Shown: positions 5,592 through 9,932 of the stretch, piece by piece
Position numbering within the stretch: the stretch's first letter is position 1
Layout: every line of letters begins with the position of its first letter
Assembly: GCA_050260275.1 (NCBI GenBank)
Contig: JBLNBX010000107.1
Coordinates: 1-9,932 of the forward strand
Origin: DATMXS01 sp050260275
GTDB taxonomy: Bacteria; Acidobacteriota; Terriglobia; Bryobacterales; Bryobacteraceae
DNA: 9,932 bases
Reading direction: 5' to 3'
Notes under the pieces: generated by a model
The model's database searches: none
What the model was told of the DNA's origin: nothing
What the model saw: the letters and a program-made list of their open reading frames with translations, nothing else
Position numbers and translations under genes: made by a program

Positions 5592-7649
5592 CTATGCTTT
5601 TGCGGATGCTTCGGCCTTTTCGACGATTGAGTCGAGCAGAAATTGCGTATGGCTTACAGGGATCAAGAGTGAAGCGGCCAGGCGCCGCGGGTCGATACCG
5701 CCCGCGTACGCTGCATTTATTGGCTGAAAGCCGGCGATACGGAGCCGTCTTGCAGCCAAACCGGCAGCTTCGTCAACACGCCCGGCGAACAGTAAAGATG
5801 GTGTGGCGAGGTCCGGCGCAATCCTGACGCTCTCGCCGTCAGGAGTCTCAATCCGGCCGGGCAGGAACATCTGCTTCAGGAGGCAATAGACCGGCCAAGG
5901 CGCGGTGTGGCACTCCGGCCATGACAGAACCGGCGCTTTGACGAGAACGAATGCGAACACGAGGTCTTCGATGAGATGGTCGTCAACCTCGCCTTCGAGG
6001 AAACGGTTAACATCGTCGGGCGAGGCGCAGACAGCGGACCGGAGAGGGCTTCTGTCTGACTCGCGTCCGGAGAGGACCCTGCGGCGGAGCGTGTTCGCCA
6101 TGCGCTCAGAGAGATCCCGGCCCGTCCAGGAGCGCTGGCTATCTCCAGCCATGAGGTTGCGTGAGAGCGGGCCCGCATCAGGATGGCGCATGGAGGCAAG
6201 GGCGGCCGCTATGCGAACCTCAGCAGCCTTGTCGGTACACTCAGCGCACCGCTCGATCCAATGCGCGCTCAGTCCGGCGCTCAACAGAACGCCGCTGCCG
6301 CGTTCGAGAAGCCAGCGGTGCATCGCACCGAGCGCAGCCGCAACGTCGAGCAGAAGATCGCGCCCACCGCGGAGCAGCGCTTCGAACATGGCCGCCTCAA
6401 CGGCTCGCCGCAACGGTGGCCACGAATTTGGAGCCTCCTTCTGAGTTCCCTTGGCCGCACGCTCGGCGATTTCGATGAGCGGCGTGACTTCCCGGATCAG
6501 GTCGCAGTCGCGGCGATAGGCTACGGAGAACCGTCCGGCAGGGAGACTGATATACGAGTCACCGCGGCGTTTTAGGAGCCCGTACCTCACGAATCCGGTG
6601 ATGCCCCGATCTACGCCCAGTGCCGCTGCAGCCTGTGCGAACTCCAATCCATTGCGAGCCGCCCTGCCGTCTACCACCGCACGCCCTTCTCTCAATAGCG
6701 CGCGAATCTCGGCATAGCGTGCAGGACGTTCCCACAGCGGAGTCCATATCTCCGCTCGCGCAAGCGTGGCATCCTTGTCAGACGCTGAACCGTATCCCAC
6801 CGCGGCTGGGCGCACCGTGAAGGGGCTGCACAGCAGCGAGCGGTATGAAATTCCTTGTTTTCGATAGATGCCGCCAGCCCACGCGATAGCGCCTTCAATG
6901 GTCAAGACAGCATTCCAGGGGTTCGCAGCCGCGGCTGCCTCTATTCCCTGGCCCTGGTTGAAACCGCCCGCCCGGCCGGGATCGTACTGGCCAACCGCGA
7001 TGTCCTTCAGTGCGGTCGTGGGTGCGTCGAACAGGGCATGCTCGAGCAATTCCCGCGCGCTGTTGCGATTCGCCCCGAGGAGCAGGCCGGCCACGTTCTC
7101 CATGAAGTTGTTTGTGTAATCGAGCCGGCCCTCATTGCCTCCTGTTCCGAGAATTGGGGCGAACGCACGCTCACCGTCGGCCGCAATTGCTATCGCTGCA
7201 TCCAGCCAATCAACGGCTGCGTCTGGGAGGAGGTTGCGACACGACCGCACTATCGCGGCGCGCCTTTCATCCTCTTCCGCGTTGGACGCTTTCTTGACCG
7301 CTCCGGCGCGTGACAGGATGTCGCGGCATATTGCGAGTGCGGCTCGGTATTGCTGAAAGCGGCTGTCTGTTGAGGCCTCGATCGCGTCGATTCCGACCTT
7401 TCGGTCTTTCGGATAGAAACCGCTGCCGCCATTCCAGGGCGCAACGACGGGCGTCGGACAATATCGCTTCAGAAAGAACTCAAGCACCCCCTCGCGGTCC
7501 AGTGCGGATTCGATGACGAAACAGGTGGGCGACCACCAGCCGCGCGCTTGTGCATCGGCCTGCTCGGACACGAGGCGAAGGACTGCGAGCGCCTTCAGAT
7601 AGGAAGCAAGCGGTTGGGCAGGGCAACCAGTAAGCCTGATCGTGTTCAT
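5592..7649 (-). CDS. csx17: Csx17, Cas8-like large subunit of type I-G
   Basis: The 685-residue protein is a clear Csx17 (also called Cas8u2), the large subunit expected to recognise the PAM and recruit Cas3. Signature stretches are IRLTGCPAQPLASYLKAL (4-21), PTPVVAPWNGGSGFYPKD (65-82), PILGTGGNEGRLDYTNNF (165-182), NPWNAVLTIEGA (243-254) and RGITGFVRYGLLKRRGDSYI (348-367). It has no catalytic motif that I can see, consistent with a structural and target-recognition role. Its ATG overlaps the cas3 stop (ATGA), and a full Shine-Dalgarno, AAGGAGG, precedes it inside the end of cas3. The C-terminal half is alanine- and arginine-rich and less conserved, as is usual for Cas8-type subunits. Length agrees with the family. 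Confidence 0.96.
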   Translation of the reverse strand: MNTIRLTGCPAQPLASYLKALAVLRLVSEQADAQARGWWSPTCFVIESALDREGVLEFFLKRYCPTPVVAPWNGGSGFYPKDRKVGIDAIEASTDSRFQQYRAALAICRDILSRAGAVKKASNAEEDERRAAIVRSCRNLLPDAAVDWLDAAIAIAADGERAFAPILGTGGNEGRLDYTNNFMENVAGLLLGANRNSARELLEHALFDAPTTALKDIAVGQYDPGRAGGFNQGQGIEAAAAANPWNAVLTIEGAIAWAGGIYRKQGISYRSLLCSPFTVRPAAVGYGSASDKDATLARAEIWTPLWERPARYAEIRALLREGRAVVDGRAARNGLEFAQAAAALGVDRGITGFVRYGLLKRRGDSYISLPAGRFSVAYRRDCDLIREVTPLIEIAERAAKGTQKEAPNSWPPLRRAVEAAMFEALLRGGRDLLLDVAAALGAMHRWLLERGSGVLLSAGLSAHWIERCAECTDKAAEVRIAAALASMRHPDAGPLSRNLMAGDSQRSWTGRDLSERMANTLRRRVLSGRESDRSPLRSAVCASPDDVNRFLEGEVDDHLIEDLVFAFVLVKAPVLSWPECHTAPWPVYCLLKQMFLPGRIETPDGESVRIAPDLATPSLLFAGRVDEAAGLAARRLRIAGFQPINAAYAGGIDPRRLAASLLIPVSHTQFLLDSIVEKAEASAKA

Positions 7650-9932
7650 TGCGCCTCCTTTGCGGCGTTTTCGGCTTCGCTGCTGGCTCTTTCGTCAGAG
7701 ACGCGCAGCAGCATCTCCAGGAATGCCAGGCGGAACGGACCTTCGCGCTCCAACAATCCGAGAACGCGATCAGTCCACCCAGGGCCGGTATCATCGCTAG
7801 CGCCCAATTCCATCGACGCGAGCGAAAGCGGCGTTTCGGGCAGTACCGTTCCATCGCCGAGATCGGCAGCGAAGAGCCTCTCGCCCGACCGGATGCCGCG
7901 AGCGACGCGGATATCCCATCCGGCCTCCTCGGCCTCGCCAGGCATGGATCGGATGTTGAGGCGAACTTTTCCGTGGTGTGCGGCGGCGACGTATGCGGCC
8001 AGGTCGGGATCTCCGGCTTCGATCATCGCTACGGCCGAGGCAAGCTCATGCCGGAACCACTGCCGGCTGTGGCCTTTGTTCGCCAGGAGGGTACGATCCT
8101 GCTTCGCCAGGAGTTCCGGCGCTTGTTCCGGCGGTTCCGGCAGTCCGTGCAGAGTCTGCTGAAACACCGGATGCGCCTTGCCCCAGTCGTGCTTGCGAGC
8201 CGCGAGTTCCAGTTCGCTGCGGTAAGCGCCAATCTCCAGGTGCTTCAGAGCCTCGAGAACAGCCCTGAGCGCGCAGACGACCTGCGTGCTGTGTTCGGCG
8301 AGCGTGACACGCACGCCCGCGGAGCGCCAGTCGCCCCTGTGGGCGTCTTCCCCGTCTTCGATGCCGCTCACATCTACAACGGGCACGGCGCCCGATAGCG
8401 CCGGACGCCAGCCGATAGCTGGATCGTACCCGCCGGCGCTGGCTCTGAACAACAGCAGCATGCCGGGGTACAGTTCATCGGCCCGTGCCTGCTCCCAGCC
8501 ACCCGAGCGCGTGTGACGCCACACCCAACCGCCATGCCTCTTCACGTAATCGCGGCACTCCTTGTTGAGCGGCACCGCGCACAGTTCCCCATCACAGATG
8601 CGCGGTACCGAGGGCGGCTGTTCCCGCGGCGGCCAGTTTCTCCAGGCGAGGTAGACATCGCTCTCCTTCCCGCTGCGGACAAACCGGGAAACATCGAGCT
8701 GATTGCCCGTGAGATCCGGAGTAGTATCAAACAGGTCGAGTAGATCGGCCCGCCGCAGGACGAAGCTATACGGCGGGGCCGTTTCCGTCGGGGGCAGGTC
8801 CGCTGGCGCCGCAGATGTGAGCTTCGACGCGATCGCGAGAGCACGCGCGGACTGCCCTGGCTCGTACGGCGCGTAGAGCGTCTGCTCATCCTTGGCCTTT
8901 ACCTCGGCTGCCGTCGCGAGTGACTTCTTCTTCGTGGTGAGCGGCCGATCGACCCAATAGATTTCCGCATGCGTCTTCTCACCAAAGCGATTGACTCGCC
9001 CAAATCGCTGAACGAGCGATGGCCAAGGCGCGATATCGGTGACCAGTAAGCCAGCGTCCAGATCGATTCCGGCCTCAATGACCTGGGTCGAGATGACCAC
9101 CCTGGATGTTCCGTTCAGAACGCGTTCCAGTTGCGCGGCTCGGTCAGCGGGCCGGAATCGCGAGTGCAGCAACACCGGATCAAGCTCACGCAACTCCGCG
9201 CGGATCTCGGTTGCACGCTCGACGGTATTGGCTATCACCAGCGTCAGCAGATCCGTGCTATGGTGCTTAGCCACGAATTCGGCGCAGCCCTTCGGCAACC
9301 TGCAACCGGGCGGTGCCTGCTGAATGTGTTTCGGGGCTTGGAGCCGTTTGCGGACGATTTCGTGCCGCCTGTCTTCCGCGTCCAACTCGACGAATCGCAC
9401 GTCATGCCCGTCGAAATCCACCGTCTGCAGCCACGACCTGTCGAGCGTAGCGGACATCCACACGCAGGGAACCTCTCCGAAGGTCTTGTAATCGGAGCGG
9501 AACGCCGCAAGCTGGGTGCTGGACGCGAGCGCATCACCCAGTAGTTGAACCTCATCGAAAACCCACTGGGCATCATTGTTCAGTAGTGCAAAGTCGATGG
9601 GCCAGCGAAAAGGGCTTCGTGCGTAGCCCCGGTTTAGAGCGCGGCTGATGAGGATATCCTGAGTTCCGACCAGGATCGCCGGCTGGTCCGGAGCGAGCTT
9701 GTAATCATTGTCATCATTTCCGCCCATGAGTTCGAGAACCAGGATGTCGCCGCTAACGCGCCGTGCCCGCTCGCGCGCTACCTTTGCGACTTGTCGGGTA
9801 AGCGCGCGTCCAGGCAGGCACCAGATGAGTCTTGTGGTCGGACGCCGTGCAAGCCAGTCGACGAGCACTGCATCTGTTTTTCCAAGGCCAGTCGGAATGG
9901 AGAGGACAGTGTACGGAGCCGGGCTCTCGTTC
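7646..9932 (-). CDS. cas3: Cas3 helicase-nuclease with C-terminal HD domain (5' partial)
   Basis: The frame is open to the window edge, leaving 761 residues visible from 9931. It encodes the helicase-nuclease that unwinds and degrades target DNA. Numbering from the edge, the Walker A motif IPTGLGKT is at 12-19, so only a short N-terminal part should be missing. Motif II reads WVFDEVQLL (DEVQ at 126-129), motif III is MSAT (159-162), motif V is STQVIEAGIDLDA and motif VI is QRFGRVNR (308-315). The HD nuclease follows at the C-terminus: LAEHS (H547), ARKHDWGKAHPVF (H581, D582, K585), FRHELA (H628), AAAHHGK (H652, H653) and a final LLRVSDERAS. Helicase first and HD last is the arrangement known for type I-G Cas3. 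The GTG at 9868 is an internal codon, because the ATP-binding motif lies upstream of it. The stop overlaps the csx17 start by 4 bases. Confidence 0.96.
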   Translation of the reverse strand, partial: NESPAPYTVLSIPTGLGKTDAVLVDWLARRPTTRLIWCLPGRALTRQVAKVARERARRVSGDILVLELMGGNDDNDYKLAPDQPAILVGTQDILISRALNRGYARSPFRWPIDFALLNNDAQWVFDEVQLLGDALASSTQLAAFRSDYKTFGEVPCVWMSATLDRSWLQTVDFDGHDVRFVELDAEDRRHEIVRKRLQAPKHIQQAPPGCRLPKGCAEFVAKHHSTDLLTLVIANTVERATEIRAELRELDPVLLHSRFRPADRAAQLERVLNGTSRVVISTQVIEAGIDLDAGLLVTDIAPWPSLVQRFGRVNRFGEKTHAEIYWVDRPLTTKKKSLATAAEVKAKDEQTLYAPYEPGQSARALAIASKLTSAAPADLPPTETAPPYSFVLRRADLLDLFDTTPDLTGNQLDVSRFVRSGKESDVYLAWRNWPPREQPPSVPRICDGELCAVPLNKECRDYVKRHGGWVWRHTRSGGWEQARADELYPGMLLLFRASAGGYDPAIGWRPALSGAVPVVDVSGIEDGEDAHRGDWRSAGVRVTLAEHSTQVVCALRAVLEALKHLEIGAYRSELELAARKHDWGKAHPVFQQTLHGLPEPPEQAPELLAKQDRTLLANKGHSRQWFRHELASAVAMIEAGDPDLAAYVAAAHHGKVRLNIRSMPGEAEEAGWDIRVARGIRSGERLFAADLGDGTVLPETPLSLASMELGASDDTGPGWTDRVLGLLEREGPFRLAFLEMLLRVSDERASSEAENAAKEAQ
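7654..7660 (-). promoter_or_regulatory. Strong ribosome binding site of csx17, inside cas3
   Basis: The minus strand reads AAGGAGG 4 bases before ATG 7649. This is the strongest Shine-Dalgarno in the operon. It is embedded in the last codons of cas3, which encode a K-E-A-Q end. Confidence 0.75.

Noticed and set aside
6855..7313. Plus-strand open frame of 152 codons opposite csx17
   Set aside because: It has no domain or convincing start signal, and the opposite strand encodes conserved Csx17 blocks.
1..9932. A wholly new defence system or an extra accessory gene in the operon
   Set aside because: Every gene maps to a known type I-G component and the gaps are 14 bases or less, so there is no room for an additional gene apart from the leader.

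Overview
The window is almost entirely one CRISPR-Cas locus of type I-G (the subtype formerly called I-U). It lies on the minus strand, so it reads from high to low coordinates. The DNA is GC-rich, genes are tightly packed and several starts are GTG or overlapping ATGA/GTGA. This fits a GC-rich bacterium such as an acidobacterium, deltaproteobacterial relative or similar lineage. No housekeeping gene is present, so the taxon cannot be fixed from sequence alone.

Layout in the direction of transcription: cas3 (9932 to 7646, 5' end cut by the window edge), csx17 (7649 to 5592, the Cas8-like large subunit), csb1 (5577 to 4519, the Cas7 backbone), csb2 (4522 to 3137, a Cas5-Cas6 fusion), cas2 (3134 to 2844), a cas4-cas1 fusion (2847 to 1081), a 182-bp leader (1080 to 899), and a CRISPR array (898 to 1). 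The array has 13 visible repeats of 36 bp and 12 spacers of 32-39 bp. Adjacent genes overlap by 4 bases or are separated by 2-14 bases, so the six genes look like one translationally coupled operon. Its promoter lies outside the window, upstream of cas3.

The genes divide into two modules. Csx17, Csb1 and Csb2 would form the crRNA-guided surveillance complex, with the Cas6 half of Csb2 cutting the array transcript. Cas3 carries an N-terminal helicase and a C-terminal HD nuclease and would degrade the target. Cas2 and Cas4-Cas1 form the adaptation module that adds spacers at the leader end, here position 898. The catalytic motifs I could check are intact in each protein, so the system looks functional.

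I did not find an undescribed system. The most notable details are: a leader-distal spacer (36-72) that is almost entirely an inverted repeat; the order cas2 then cas4-cas1; a strongly palindromic repeat whose stem sits 12 nt from the repeat's crRNA-handle end; a leader carrying four copies of CGAGCG; and a charged C-terminal tail on Csb1 whose codons double as the likely ribosome binding site of csb2.
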